Of a stretch of DNA of 64,000 nt, positions 24,181-37,313 are shown piece after piece. Origin of the DNA: Atopsyche davidsoni. Taxonomy: Eukaryota; Arthropoda; Insecta; Trichoptera; Hydrobiosidae. Numbering within the stretch: position 1 is the stretch's first letter; the number at the start of each line of letters is the position of its first letter. The stretch covers positions 1,615,501 to 1,679,500 of the forward strand of contig JAILWY010000004.1 of NCBI GenBank assembly GCA_022113835.1, given 5' to 3'. The notes under the pieces are model-generated. The model was given only the letters and a program-made list of their open reading frames with translations, was not told the DNA's origin and did no database searches. A program made the position numbers and the translations under genes.

Positions 24181-24871
24181 TAATTCGACAATAGTAATTC
24201 GGGATGTCTTCTATATATTAGTAAAAAAAAAAAGTTAAATGCCACAGTTGGAGCTCCATTGAACACCCATTACTCGGTTATTTAAATTTTTATAAGCATG
24301 GTTTACTCTATAAGGTTGACCTGTTCTACTCAAATGGCGCCTTATCGTCGACATTTCACATCTCGCCAGTGGCTTGAATTTCGCCACAAAATTGCGTTGT
24401 TTTTTTTTGCAATTCTATGATGAAGAACTTAAAAATGAAACACTGCATTAAATAAATAAAATAAAAATTAATAAACAAGTATGGCGGCGGATGTCGCTGC
24501 GAGAGCGACATTTTATGAAGATTACAACATTGGTTATTTAACAGTTTATTTAAGGATTCTTGGATTTTTTTACAATATGTAGAATAACGACCATGTACTG
24601 TTGTAGATTTTTTTTTCTTTTGAAGTTCTCCCCACCCAAGTTCCTAGAAACACCTTTTCATAATTAACCCTGAGGTGTACTGCGAAGCACAAACGAGAGA
24701 GTCGTGCACAGAATGCGAAAAAGAAAGAGAACTCCTTAGTAAGTAGGTTCTCCTATTTAGGCAATATTTTTCGAAATAGTAAATATGGCAAAATTGAAAA
24801 GAAAAAAAGAGGCATCGGAAGGAGGAAACTAACGTGGAAGTCGAATCAGTAAAACTGGCTGAGGTCAGATA

Positions 24872-24928
24872 TATGTTCAGTGAAATGGTCACCACCCTCC
24901 TCTGAGGAGAGGCACTAGGAGAAGAAAA
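24872..24928 (+). repeat. Retroelement-like 3' tail
   Basis: TATGTTCAGTGAAATGGTCA, CCACCCTCCTCTGAGGAGAG and GGCACTAGGAGAAGAAAA, the same layout as at 14064. Confidence 0.5.
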
Positions 24929-26849
24929 CCACTATAAAGCAATGCAACATTTTTTTTGTCGAGTTACGGGCATTTGATCGGAAGACATCTGAGTTAGGAT
25001 AATAACGAATAGGCTAGGCCGCAACCGAAACAGCAAGAAAGCGAGCGGTCGAAGCAATCAGAGGCATTGCGGGTGTGTCTAGCATTTGCGACAGTCAAAA
25101 TCGATTATTAATTTTGATTTTAATCGAAGTATTGATTTGTATACCTCGCGAGCGGGAGACATCCATATTCGAAAATTTATCAATAATGCTTCAATAAACA
25201 AGGCCGCGTTAGGAAGTATGCCAGATGTATATAACATATAAATAAAATAAAGTATAATACAATCAAGTATAACTATAAATAAAATATAAATAACATTTGA
25301 ATATCTGTATGGCGTACTGATTTGATTGTAGTATTCCATACTTTAACAACAAATATGAATACTTGAATGGTTGATTTCGCCTTTCGGGGGATTTTTTATA
25401 CTATTTTCAGAATTGCATTTCGTTGTTCGTTGGGTTTTTTTTTTATTATTAATTTGCGGATGCAAGTTTGAGAAGCGCTGGTGTGACGAAATTCCCAGAA
25501 GATTGGCGTGGCTTAACAATGCATTCAAAGTAATGACGCATTATATTTTTTACCGATTCAAACTGATATATATATATATCTTATATATGTAGTGTATATA
25601 TGGTATATATAAAAGGTTGCCTTGATTTTGAACCTACCGCACGCCACCGATCACGCAACTTTTAACTTAAACACGAACATGAATTAATAAAATATAATTT
25701 TAAATTATACTAAATTGTTTACAGGGTAATTAGATGAAAAAAAAACTAATGACTTGTATATATTAAATATTGCATCAGTACTATGGAAACAACTGATTCT
25801 TAAAGTTTGATGCGCTGTCGCCCATTTTTAATAACAATTATATAGTATTTTAGTTTTTATAGTATGCATAAAAATAAAGTATGTTGAATTTTGAATGTTG
25901 CGAAATATTTTACACATTATTTAAAATTTTACGAGCACATTCTCAAAACCGCGCGACCCAAATAGTTCATCTATTTTAACGATTGATTTAAAAGTTTTTA
26001 TTATTATTTTTAAACTGACAAAGAGATTTTTATTATTATTAGATTTATCATATTTACATAAAAATATACATTCACATCACAGGCACTATGGCCATTGTCA
26101 TAAACATCTCAAAAACCCAGCCCCATATTGTAGGCGAGTAAATTATTTTTATATATTTTAATTTAATTTTAAACCATAATTTAATTTAAAAAAATATATT
26201 TTTTAAAGTAGGCATTATCACCCGCCATTTGGACGTGAGTTTTGGATCACCGTGTACGTTGCAATACGCACAGGCACGCGGGTCGCCCTTGACCGCGCAT
26301 TATTTTGTAGTACTGTTCCATCTTCATTCATTCGCCCGCCGAACAAAAAAGGCTTCTTGTTTTCGACTTAGGGGGGGGACCTTTGTCCTGTATGCGCATT
26401 GACTGCAGGGGTCGGCACTGCACCCGACACGCCACGGGGGTAGTTTCGAGACCTTGAAATGTGGTGCTGAACAATATTATATATATATAATATAATTTTA
26501 GTTTAAACTTTAAAAAAATTTTTTTTTCAATAATATACTTTAAGACAAGTTATGCTCTATTGCTTGTATGGACTGCATGCCACTGATATACAGCTATATA
26601 TATGTGCGCAAATAAGTTTGTAGGTTTCAAACATAGATGGCGCTAACGACACATGCAATCGACATACATGTCTAAACTTGTGTTTTTTTAATATAGTTTT
26701 AGATCTGTTAACAATAAGCAGTCATAATACTATAATTAATTTTTTTTTTTTTTTTAGTAAACGATTCCTTCCTACGATCAGAAAAAACAAATCAAGTGTC
26801 ATTTCAAAAGTAAAACACCGAGTAAAAATAAATTTATACCAAATGTGAT

Positions 26850-27347
26850 TGATAATTTTTGAAAATATTTTGCGAAAAATCTACAACACCAATAGAAAAA
26901 ATTTAAATACCAAAAGTTAGATACGTTCCTCCTTCAACAGATAAATTTTATTTATTTCTTGTAAATTTACATTCAATGTGATAAATATGTGTTATCCCGA
27001 TTGATGTTTAGGCATTGGGATATCATTATCCAAAGCTCTTTTTTTATAAACCCAAATTAAAAAATAAAAAAACTTTGGTTTTGTAAAGTCGTTTTATTTT
27101 ATCAAACTTTTCAACATCTTTAAGACTTTATTTGACCTTGAAAAAAAAAACGTTAATTATATAATATAGAAATATAGAAAAATAAAGTGAAAATTAAATG
27201 CTTCGCTTTCGACTTCCGAGTCAGCTCGGTACTGCCAAAAAAAAAGGTGTATTTTTTACTTGCAAGCTTTTGTCACTTCTTTGAGAAATCGTGTCATCTT
27301 CTAAAATTATCAGAAAATGGACCCATCAAAGGTCTCAGCCCCCTTAA
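26850..27347 (+). repeat. Diverged relative of the 56337 repeat
   Basis: It shares TTTTGCGAAAAATCTACAAC, AATATGTGTTATCCCGATTG and the GTAAAGTCGTTTTATTTTAT segments in the same order. It ends CAGCCCCCTTAA, resembling the CCCTTAA end of the copy at 40490-40737. Confidence 0.55.
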
Positions 27348-27355
27348 CAAATATA

Positions 27356-27359
<4 letters not shown>

Positions 27360-27435
<76 letters not shown>
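27360..27435 (+). repeat. (AT)n microsatellite
   Basis: About 38 uninterrupted TA units. The open frames that cross it on both strands are artefacts of the repeat. Confidence 0.97.
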
Positions 27436-27441
<6 letters not shown>

Positions 27442-27725
27442 TGTGCCCATCACTACTCCCCGCGGGCTCTCGGTGCAAGTGGCGAGCTCGCACAATGGGG
27501 GCCTGAATTCACGGCCACCGGTGAGACTGCATGCATGCACTGCGTGCCCGCGGTGGTGCATCTGGCGGGGGTCCGGGAGTGCACCCATTGTCTGGGGCCG
27601 GAGATGAATGGTTATGCAGATTTTCAGATGCGTTTTAGGGTTGGTGCATTCTTACAGGGTGTTGCGTGTGACGCCAACCGAGCCATAACGACCGTCTTAT
27701 ATTTATTTAATTCTTTTAGAATATA

Positions 27726-27930
27726 CCTCCCCGCTCTCCCCATTCTGTTGCGTGTGCACGGCTGCCATTGTGCACCCTGAGCGTGTGTAAAGGATCGGTG
27801 ATGGAGCAGTGGACTTGGAATGATTGTGTGGAGGACGTGCTGGGGGGCTTCTGCTATTGTTTATCTGCAGAAGCAGTATCAGATCTAAACACCGGAGCTT
27901 TGTAAGGAAAAGATTATATAACAATGAACA
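27726..27930 (+). repeat. Dispersed repeat (GTGTGTAAAGGATCGG family), copy 2
   Basis: It has all the blocks of the 13871 copy, plus an insert with GCACGGCTGCCATTGTGCAC. Confidence 0.7.
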
Positions 27931-28034
27931 TTGGCTCTGCATGAGTATATGATGAAGAAGAAGAAATATAAAGGCTTATCGTTTAAAGTTTTAACAGTTG
28001 TGCACTAAAAGTAAATTTCCATCGGCGAACAACT

Positions 28035-28075
28035 GTGCTTAGCTCTAGACCACAAGGCGATCGCGTCTACAAATT
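28035..28075 (-). repeat. tRNA-derived SINE head (box A part)
   Basis: The minus strand reads CGCGATCGCCTTGTGGTCTA then GAGCTAAGCACA, the same tRNA-like 5' half as at 39470. Confidence 0.4.
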
Positions 28076-28554
28076 TAAGCAGGCTACGTGCGGAAACGAC
28101 ACTTTAAGGTCCAGTGGCTTGGAATCTAAACAAAATTATATAAACCAATCAACCGAAGAATTCCATAATTCTTTGAGTATTGACCTTAAACTTAGGAGAT
28201 GGTTATTTATTATTATTTTTTTAATATTTGTAATAATATTTAGATTCCCCAAGTTCCAAAGACGCCGGAGCCTGACGACGCCGCGGTGCAGAGAGCTGCA
28301 GTAAATCCGCCATTGTGGGTCCACTTCCGTTTCCGTCCGTTTTGTTCGTCCATCGGAAATGGGATGTGTCATGATGAAAATAGAGGAAATCGGCTGTGCC
28401 GCCAAGGTCCCGGACGCGACACCGGAGCGGGGTTCAATAAAATATAGAGAAATCCTTCGTAACCATTAGGGGGCTCTGCTTCCGCCGAATCACCACACAA
28501 CGCTGAACTCAAGTAAATACAAAATAACATTTTTGACACCGTGGAAGGTCCATC

Positions 28555-29790
28555 GCAGAGTACAACGGGCTATTTTAAGATGCGATGTAATATTTTTTAA
28601 ATTGAATTCATAATACTTTTTTCGTAATATACTAATATATATTTTTTATTGAAAAGGCAAAGGGTTTTACGCGGAGTACAACGGGATATTTTACCAGTGT
28701 ATTTACGGAAGCAAAACGATGCAGACATATTCCAGGGATAAATAATTTTAAATTAGAATAATATTAAAACAATATCACACTTTTGGCAAAATGGAGTACA
28801 ACGGGCTTTTATACTAAGCAATGCACTAAGCACTTAATCGTTGCAAATCGTCACAAAGCATTTAAATAGCAAGGGTTCAACACGAATAACAATAAAAAAA
28901 TATATTGAAATCCATCATCCCTTGAAACGGATTGATAATTTTTTATACAGGATGAAGGCTTCAACAGGAAGCACAACGGGCTTTTATAGTAGAGAATGCA
29001 TAAATGCACAAATTTATTTAACTCGTAAGATCTTACTTCACGATAAGCACGTAAGCGTTGCAAATGGTCATAAAGCATTTAAATTTGTCATCCCTTGAAA
29101 CGGATTGGTGATTTTTTTTACAGGGTGAGGGCTTCACCGGGAAGCACAACGGGCTTTTATACCAGAGAATGCATAAATGCACAAATTTATTTAACTCGTA
29201 AGGCTTAACTTCACGATAACCATGTAAGCGTTGCAAATGGTCATGAAGCATTTAAATTGCAAGGGTCCAACACGAAAAACAATAAAAAAAATATATTGAA
29301 ATTCATCATCCCATTAACGGATTGGTGATTTTTTTATAGAGAGCGAAGGCTTCAATAAGAAGCACAACAGGCTTTTATACCAGAGAATGAATGAATGCCT
29401 AAGAGCATTATATTAAAATCAATAACAATGTGAGCACGAATAACAATATAAAATTATATTAAAATCCATCATCCCTTGAAACGGATTGGTATTTTTTTAT
29501 ACAGGGCTTTTATACCAGAGAATGCATAAATGCCCAAATTTATTTAACTCGTAAGGCGATAAGCATGTAAGCATTATATTAAAATCAATACCAATATAAA
29601 ATTATATTAAAATCCATCATCCCTTAAAAAGGAATGGTGATTTTTTTTTACAAGATAAAGGCATCAACAGGAAGCACAGCGGGTTTTTTTTTCACTATTG
29701 AATACAAACTTCTATTCTTACCTGTATACAAACTTGTCGAATCTATCTGCAAAACAAGCCCGGCAGTGAGCACAACGGGCTTTGCACGAA
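28555..29790 (+). repeat. Degenerate tandem array, ~175-bp unit
   Basis: The block CACAACGGGCTTTTATACCA recurs, with changes, near 28564, 28675, 28797, 28974, 29146, 29363, 29505, 29675 and 29769. Full units add GAATGCATAAATGCACAAAT, TTTATTTAACTCGTAAG and CATCATCCCTTGAAACGGAT. Spacing runs from about 110 to 217 with a mode near 175, so unit size varies by indels. It ends at a CG-rich island. Confidence 0.8.
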
Positions 29791-29960
29791 AGCGGCTCTC
29801 CGTAAAAGTGCGGGACGCCCAGACGCGGCGCCGCGGCCGAAACAACTGAACGCCGCGAGCGCGAAACAAACGAGCGCGGCGTCGATTCGAAATTGGAAAT
29901 TCACGGTCGGGCCGATGGTTCCATTTTCAAATAGCCGCGAGCCGAACGGACGAGCGTTTT
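29790..29960. promoter_or_regulatory. CG-rich island, candidate regulatory DNA
   Basis: Dense CG dinucleotides (GGCGCCGCGGCCG, CGCCGCGAGCGCG, GAGCGCGGCGTCG) at the end of the tandem array and just before a hAT MITE. No long credible coding frame with splice sites was found. It could be an alternative promoter, an enhancer or an old GC-rich repeat. Confidence 0.3.
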
Positions 29961-30053
29961 GCATAATTACACCCGAGGAGCTGCGGCTCCTGGAGATTTT
30001 CACCATTTTCGGGACGGATCCACATATTTATATTTGCTTAGATGCATCTAGAA

Positions 30054-30385
30054 CAGTGGCTCGCAAACTCTTTTGCCCCGTGGACCCCCTTTCATAGTCA
30101 AAACTTGCAAGCATCGACTCTATTGCGTTCCTGTATTAATCTACCTGACTCACCGCGATGCCTGTTATTGCTTGTATTTTATGCACCTGTCTATATTTAT
30201 ATTTTACTTAGGACGTCAAAATCGCTAATAATGTATTCCTTGGTAATTAATTTATCTTCCATAATAATCAAAATGTGTCTCTGACGTTGTTCAGGGACCC
30301 CCAAATCGATTTTGATTTTGTAAGCACCCCCTGAATGATCCCAGGGACCCCCCGAGGTCCGCAGGGACCACTTTGAGAAGCACTG
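30054..30385. mobile_element. hAT MITE (332 bp) with perfect target duplication
   Basis: The ends read CAGTGGCTCGCAAACTC and, inward, CAGTGCTTCTCAAAGTGG. It is flanked by the perfect 8-bp direct repeat ATCTAGAA (30046-30053 and 30386-30393). It is an internally shorter relative of the element at 22796-23223. No transposase is present. Confidence 0.85.
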
Positions 30386-30639
30386 ATCTAGAAGCCTTTG
30401 CTAGCGTTCTGTAATCTTCGTTTTTCGTAACACTATTTATTATATTGTGGCTTTTCCGATTCGTTCCTGCCGTCGGTTGTCGGTTCCGCGCCGGCGTGTG
30501 TAATCGTTTTTGGCAAGAAATTTCCGTTCAAAAAGAAATTACAGACGCTCGAGATATAATGCGATTTCAATGTCAACTCTTTAGTGTCGTCTGCTTCTGC
30601 TGTGTCGAAACGAGAAACGACATTTAATACAAATTAAAA

Positions 30640-30664
30640 AAAAAATATATATATATATATATAA
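30640..30664 (+). repeat. Short (TA)n run after a poly-A stretch
   Basis: AAAAAAAAATATATATATAT type sequence, possibly a retroposon tail. Confidence 0.7.
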
Positions 30665-32765
30665 ATTGTTGTTCTATTCATGGTATGAAATTCATGGGGA
30701 AGAAAATGGGTACTGCAGAAAAAAATCAACGTATCACTGCTGCCCAATATTACTACTATGTATAACCTTTCAAGTGCAGTCGGATCGGTGAGACTGGCCA
30801 TGGATATAGATATGTTCGAGGAAATGATCACCAACCTCATATGAGAAGAGGCAACAGAAGAAGAAGAAGATATATATAAAAAAATATACCTTTATACGCA
30901 TATCGATAGGCGATAAACATCCATCCGCACCCCAAGGCACAGTCGGCACGAAGAAGCGGCCAGAGCACACGTGTGCCCTCACTATTGGAAACGAAATCGC
31001 AAAAAAAAAAAAAAAAACTATTATATAAAACAAGAATATATAAGTGAAATAAATGATGCATCCGAAATTGAAATTATAGGCGTGCACTCGGTGCGGTACG
31101 CTCGATTTGGTAATACAGAAGTATTTATTTTTGCACATGAATATGCAGTTTTCATAATAATAATTAGTATTCATTTTCGTTTGAATGATGATTCTTGTGT
31201 TATGCAATGTATATTTTTTTCATTGTTGTGATCTATTGATGTGCTATAATCCGTGGATCCATGAATGCAGTTGCTGTACTTCCGAGTTCTGAATCATTGG
31301 CCAATTGTGATTGTCCAAGGCGAGGTCGGCCGATCGATTTTAAATCGATAGATCGCCAGCCACCGTCGAAGTTGTGTATGGACTGACGTTCTTGATTAAT
31401 CATCAGATCGAGTGTCCAGGGATGCATTCAGCGAGAACGATCTATAGATCTTTTGAACACTGGGCAACAGTAGACATGTGTAGTTTAAATATCAAGAGAA
31501 TTGAAAGATACACTGTACAGTACAAATTCAAAAGTTTTGTAGCTATTCAAAACGTTTGAAGAAGAATCGAAAAGAAGTACATTTAATGAAAAAAGATCTA
31601 TGGATCTTTGTTAATTTTTTTGTCGTTATACAGAAATCCACAGTTCATATTTCGCCATCGATATTCAAGAGATTTATAGAACTCCAGTAAATCTAGAGAT
31701 AATAAATGTTAATATCAACAATTTCAAAGCTTGCCTTGATTGTGAACTTATTGCACGCCACTGCCTTAAAGCAATACATATTCCACTTATTAATATAATT
31801 TAAATAACATACTATGTTTATAAGCTCAGTTATTGTAAAAAAATTAATTAATCTGCTACGCTTTGTGTTATCAGCTAGTGTAATTATTATAGTTTAGATT
31901 ATAAAACTATTTGAATGTGTATATTTTAAAAATAATTTTTAATAAAAAGGTCACAAAAAGATAATTTTGTGCCGAAATCCTTATCGAATACACAATTGGG
32001 TCATACTGACAATTTTATTTTATTTTTTTATACACGTGGTTCTTGGGTTATATATTTTTTAACAAAATTTAACGAAATCTGGCATAGCAACAATTGAAGA
32101 CGCCGCGAATTTTGAAACACTCTATACAAAATAAAATCAGGACATTAAATAAATAGTAATAATTAGAAAAATATTTATACTATGTGCATAAATCACTGTA
32201 GTCTTTTTTTAATGACAAATAGCGTAGTTTTTAAATATATCAATATAATATCATAAAACAGCACTTTTTTCGACTAAATTTTTTTTGTTAATTTATAAAC
32301 AAAATACGCTTAAATTCGTCTCAGATTTTACCAAACCAAAGAGCATATATAATAAAAAAATAATTGTTTATACTTTGCGATATACTTTTTTCTAAACGTT
32401 ACTCCTTCAAATGCTGCATGCAATAATGCTTTGATGAATGATTTTAGCTGTAATTTCAACGTAAAGAAATTGACTGTACGGCTAGTTTCGAATCCACTCC
32501 ACGCCACTGACAATCGCCACGATGTCGGATTAAGTATTCTGCGCTAGAGAGCTGCGACCCATCCCGGTACGTGCCTCCGAAGTCGATCGCTTAAATATTT
32601 AGCGTTTCTTTTTATTGTTCATTTTAAGCATGACCACTTGCGATAATTATCTAAAGAAACTTTCTATGCAAATACAAAAAAAAAAAAATCCACTCGCACA
32701 TAATATTTGGGTAATCAAGTCACACGTGAAACGACGAGAAAAATAAAAAAAAAATTCACGACACC

Positions 32766-32845
32766 GATGAGATTCGAACCCGCATCGCCACGGCTATTAC
32801 GGCGGGGTGCTCTAACCAATTGATCTACAGCCGTAGAAGGCAGCA
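32766..32845 (-). repeat. tRNA-derived SINE head
   Basis: The minus strand reads GGCTGTAGATCAATTGGTTA (box A) and GATGCGGGTTCGAATCTC (box B) in tRNA spacing, followed by TCGGTGTCGTGAATTTTTTT and then GATTACCCAAAT further on. The same tail follows a related box B at 47605-47680. The T-stem has mismatches, so it is not a functional tRNA. Confidence 0.65.
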
Positions 32846-33196
32846 ATCGGAAGAGCGGATAAATCAATTGCAGCCGTGCAACTTGTTTGTGGCGTCTCTG
32901 GCATTTGTCTCATCTTTACTTAGCTATTTTCTCCCCGACAAATCTCGTACACAAGCTGAAGAATAATATATGAAAACAACAGCTCATTTTATTGTTTTTT
33001 GTCAGCATTTGTGACTTCCATAAAAACAATATGTAAAATTCGGTCCATTATAAGATTTAAAAATTATTGTGTCTCATAAAATTATATTTATAGCTTTAAT
33101 AGTTTACAAAAAAAACTTCATCAAGGTTGAAGTAATACAATAATTAAAACACAAAAACGCCATCACCAAAATGACTGGTAATGTCATAACAGAAAC

Positions 33197-33199
<3 letters not shown>

Positions 33200-33270
<71 letters not shown>
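33200..33270 (+). repeat. (AT)n microsatellite
   Basis: About 35 uninterrupted TA units. Confidence 0.97.
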
Positions 33271-33273
<3 letters not shown>

Positions 33274-33339
33274 GCCTCTACACACGTAGCAACAAATCGT
33301 GTCACTAGTTTGCAGCTAACCAATATCGTCCCTTTATTT

Positions 33340-33513
33340 TTCAACCTGTGGGTCGCGGCCCTCGGAGTGGTCGCAGGTAAAAAAAAAACAATTGTTTTAA
33401 GGTCCCACACCACAAATAAATAAATAGTTTTATTAAGGCTTTAGGCATAGGGGGTCGCCGGAATTTTTCAACATTCAAAGGGGTCTCGTATTCAAAAAGG
33501 TTGACGACATTGT
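33340..33513 (-). mobile_element. Degraded hAT MITE, inverted copy of the 22114 family
   Basis: It starts with TTTTTCAACCTGTGGGTCGCGG and ends with TATTCAAAAAGGTTGACGAC, the two ends of the 22114 element in reverse order. The outer termini have decayed and no target duplication was found. Confidence 0.5.
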
Positions 33514-33777
33514 AGCACGTTATAGAATGGCAAATACGATAAGATAAAATTAAATATTCCGAATGACGATGAGCATATCGGAAGACCCTCTTTCAGGATC
33601 CTCGAATAACGAGATCGACAATGGTGAGGTCCGATTCCTGCGATAGGGTTTCTATGGTTCCCTTGCCAATTCAAAGCAAATCCAGAGGAGCTCCAATCAG
33701 GCCATTAAACTCATCCTAGTTAGAAGCATCCATCCAATTCTTACTCAATCCTACCATGTTCATAAATGCAAGGTCCC

Positions 33778-33842
33778 TTCTTCATCGAGTGCCTCTCCTC
33801 AGAGGAGGTTGGCGACTATTTCACTGAGCATATACTCATGCT
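33778..33842 (-). repeat. Retroelement-like 3' tail, minus strand
   Basis: The reverse complement of CTTCATCGAGTGCCTCTCCT and AGAGGAGGTTGGCGACTATT, matching the 14064/24872 family. Confidence 0.5.
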
Positions 33843-34084
33843 GAGCCAGTGTTCATGGTTTTCGAAGGGGAAAATAGTGTAATGCAATGGCGCCCGCCGA
33901 CCGTTTTTCGAGTGCCCGCCGTTGACCACGATAAAAAAATAATTTATGTTATAAAATCCACTACTCTATTACTGATCTTTCACACACGCTCGGGGCACAG
34001 AGTGGCAGCCACGCACACGCACCAGAATGGGGAGAGAAAAATAAAATATTTATGAAAAAAAAGTGTTCATCTGACAATAAGAGC

Positions 34085-34260
34085 GTGGCAAGGGAACCGA
34101 AAATCTATGCAAATATGCACGGAAATAATTGTCTTTTAACGACAATTTCATTCGATAATACGCCGCTGTGTATACGAGGCAGATAATTTAAATGCCATTA
34201 GGTGCATCGGCCGAGCATCGTCGTCGTATTCCCAACACCGCGGCTGCATCATACAGAAGT
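34085..34260. promoter_or_regulatory. Candidate conserved non-coding DNA
   Basis: CG-richer and low in simple repeats, with an octamer-like ATGCAAAT, an imperfect hairpin AATTGTCTTTTAACGACAAT and AT-hook or homeobox-type TAATTG/ATTAGG words. No coding frame was seen. It reads like enhancer DNA, but this is an impression only. Confidence 0.2.
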
Positions 34261-34464
34261 TTTGTTCAAAAAAATATACAGGGTGAATCTACGCTGCTAG
34301 CAGATAATTTAAATACACAATCGACACAAAATTCATAACGTTTTTCATACAAAGAAATGAAAAAAAAAAAAAACGCTATAAGAAGACAGTTGCTTGACGA
34401 TTTCCAAAGCCTTGCTACTCTTATAGAGGAGTGTCACATTGTTTCATTCTTCTATATTCATTAC

Positions 34465-35142
34465 TAGCGGATACCCGGCGTGTTCTACTACGCTAAAAAA
34501 ACTGATGAAATACTTCACGGCATTTTAAAATGTGATTGGATTGTTAGGCTCTTATCATAATGCGATATGCATAATAATCCATAGATGAGACTTGTAATAC
34601 GAGTATTTTTGTTTAATATTTTTTTTCCCATTTATAAACAGACAAACTCACTATGATAAAACTCTCTGTTGTGAATGACAGAAAGTGATTTTGTTTTATG
34701 CGCGATCTTCACAATGTTCTTTTTTCAAAAAAATTTGCGAGGAACGATGTCCACTTTACAGATGTTGAAAATTTTTGTATGGAAAATATCGAAAATCGAC
34801 CTAATTCTGTTCTGTAATTTCGGTGTTTTTTTTTTTTTTTTTGTGGCAGCCTGTAACGGCAATTTCATACTAATATTTACAAACATCAATATCAGTGTTT
34901 TTCTGTTAGCAGCCTGCATATAAGCGACGATGTCAGTTCCTTTTATGAAATGTCAACTTTTGTATGGGATTTACTTAATTAAATAAACCAAATTTGATAA
35001 TTAATTTTTATACTCTTATTGGTCTTAAATACTTTCGGTATTATTGCCTTTCAAATGAAACCGGTGTGGGGCACATCGGTCGTATGGTTTCAAAGCCTAT
35101 AACGGACAAACAAACATTTTTAGTGTTTTATATATATAGATA
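34465..35142 (+). repeat. Probable dispersed repeat (ACTAGCGGATACCCGGCG to TATATATAGATAA)
   Basis: The left edge ACTAGCGGATACCCGGCGTG and the right edge CCTATAACGGACAAACAAAC followed by TATATATAGAT resemble ends common to retrotransposon-derived repeats in insects. No intact coding frame lies inside. Family identity is from memory of such ends and is uncertain. Confidence 0.4.
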
Positions 35143-35677
35143 ACTATACTATACCAACACGCGTATTTTTTAAAACAATAAATGCGCATTTGAATGTCGT
35201 TTAAAATTATTTTTATCTTCAAAGCTTTAAAAAAAAAATCAAAGAATATTCTTCTTCTTCAAGCTGGACCAGTCTATGCGTTCTTCTATGCTGTTCTTCC
35301 TTTTAGCCACAGGCGTGAATTCCGCATCCACGTTAACTGTATCTCTTTTATTAGAGTATTCCTTGGAAAATCAGCTGCAATAGGCTTTATTATATGTTAT
35401 TTCTTAAAATATGGCCAAAATGCTTACGCTTTTCTACCGTCGCCAGGAGTTCATTTTCATTGCCCAACCTCTCATTTACGACACCGTAAATCCATGGTAT
35501 TTTTCCTATAAAATCACACTGCATATACCTTAATTTTTTCTTATGGTTACTGTCTTGCTTGTCTCCATAAAAAAAAAACTGAGACTACATAATATTTAGT
35601 GAATCTCTAGAGAGTTTCCAATGATATATTATGGTTACTAGCAAATTGTAGCTTTTAATTCTAATAAAAACGCGATT

Positions 35678-35715
35678 TAATAGTCAACTATGCTAACCAC
35701 TAGATTGCCGGTCGG
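35678..35715 (-). repeat. tRNA-derived SINE head (box A part)
   Basis: The minus strand reads GGCAATCTAGTGGTTAGCAT then AGTTGACTATTAAATC, a tRNA-like 5' half with box A. No box B was found nearby. Confidence 0.4.
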
Positions 35716-37313
35716 TTGTTGATATATCTCAATTCAATTGTGTAATTTATTGACACAGCGAAGTGTATTATTAATACTTTCAGGGTCGGGGGTTACGACA
35801 ATTCTGAGCTTAGATTACCGGCCATTACTACTCGGTCCTTATAAACAAGAAAAAAAAATTAAACACTTACTGTAATTATAACACATGTTAAGAATTATTT
35901 CTATTGTTGCATTATCTATCGTGTAGGTAAATTAAAAATAAAAAAATACCGTATATTATTAAATTGATAATTTGATGCATCCAAGTACTTAAACACTTGC
36001 GAATATCGTAATTACACAAATCGTAAAATATTACAAAAGCAGGTTTATACTGATTTTAAAAAAAAACCATACATTTTTTGGGCTATGGGGTATTTTAAAA
36101 TATTTGGATTTCAAATTTTACAGTTTTCAGAGTGCAGCTGAGAATTTGTAATGAGTAGCTTCTAAAAATGTAAAATAATATTTTTTTTGTATAAATATAC
36201 ATGTAGCATATTTATTAGGAATTACACACGAGAATGCGGAAGATGTCGCAAATTCAATGAGCACTTTCATAATCACACTTTAATACAATCATTCAAATTT
36301 TATATCTGATGTAGAAACGTGAATTTTTCGAAACCGATTATACCAAATTCGCGTTTCCCATGAGTCATTCATTTTTCTTTCCGTAATTATATTGTAATAA
36401 AACCTGTTTTGAATTTCATAGTATTTCTACCCTTAGGACTAATATCAAAATAAATTTTAATTAAATACTGAGTAATGCAAACATTCGTCTTTTTATTAAT
36501 TAATCAATCCTAAAGCCGAATTGAAAAAAAAATGAAAATAAAAAATCGTATTAAATTTTCTATATGTATTGTTTTATTTTTATTGCCGTATCTAACATCA
36601 CCGTCACGATTTGCTGCAAACATAAAATTTTATAATCCTTTATTCATGCAAAAACAACTTATTATTCACCTGAAATTATTTGAATACTAAATATTTATTG
36701 TTTATAATTTTTTTGACTTGGTCCAATTTACATTTTTTTTTTTTTTCAAAGGTTACGATTGACTTTTTCGGTAATTACAAGAATCAGATTTTTCAGATTC
36801 AGGCTCACCCCTCAGCTTCTGATTACAGGTGAGAATTTTACGATTTGCAGGTAAGTATTTAATAATAATAATAATAATAATAAATAATTAAACATGCCAA
36901 CAATAAAAAGCGTATCGCATAAAAAATTGCATATCGTCCGACCGTTACGAATTATATTCATCGATTTTTTAAAAAAAATAAATTATTATAAAATATATTT
37001 ACTTCACTCGATACAGACATTGTTTCAAGACAATAATTTAATATTATATGTATTGATTAATAATTAAAACACGAGTACGAATCGACCTGTCGAGACACGC
37101 CAAAAAAAAATCGTATTTTTTGACAGTTGCTAACTTTGTAGAAAACAATCCACAAAAAGCATTTAAATGCATTAAAAATACACGCGAGCTGATAATATAA
37201 CGTTATTAGTTAATTACGAATGCATTTCTCCGCTATCGCACTACATATAAACAAAAACACAAATAATAAACAAACCGAAAGCGACAATAAAATTTTTCAA
37301 AAAATGCACTCAC

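Larger units (their letters stand above)
20518..37313. other. Intergenic or 5'-leader intron DNA, repeat-filled
   Basis: Nearly 17 kb without a recognised coding exon. It holds three hAT elements with target duplications plus a degraded fourth, a MITE at 22250-22748, a piggyBac-like end near 24149, AT microsatellites, a tandem array at 28555-29790, GC-rich islands at 23230-23440 and 29790-29960, and SINE heads. If the distal leader exon is right, this is one large 5' intron of the SLC26 gene. Confidence 0.45.

Noticed and set aside
27187..27780. Long open frames crossing the AT microsatellite on both strands
   Set aside because: Dinucleotide TA repeats keep several frames open as Tyr-Ile alternation; flanking parts show no domain and no splice-bounded structure.
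28555..29790. CRISPR-like repeat array
   Set aside because: Units are long, unevenly spaced and wholly degenerate, and the genome is eukaryotic with spliced genes.
32766..32845. Functional tRNA gene
   Set aside because: Box A and B are present but the T-stem has mismatches and a SINE tail shared with another locus follows.
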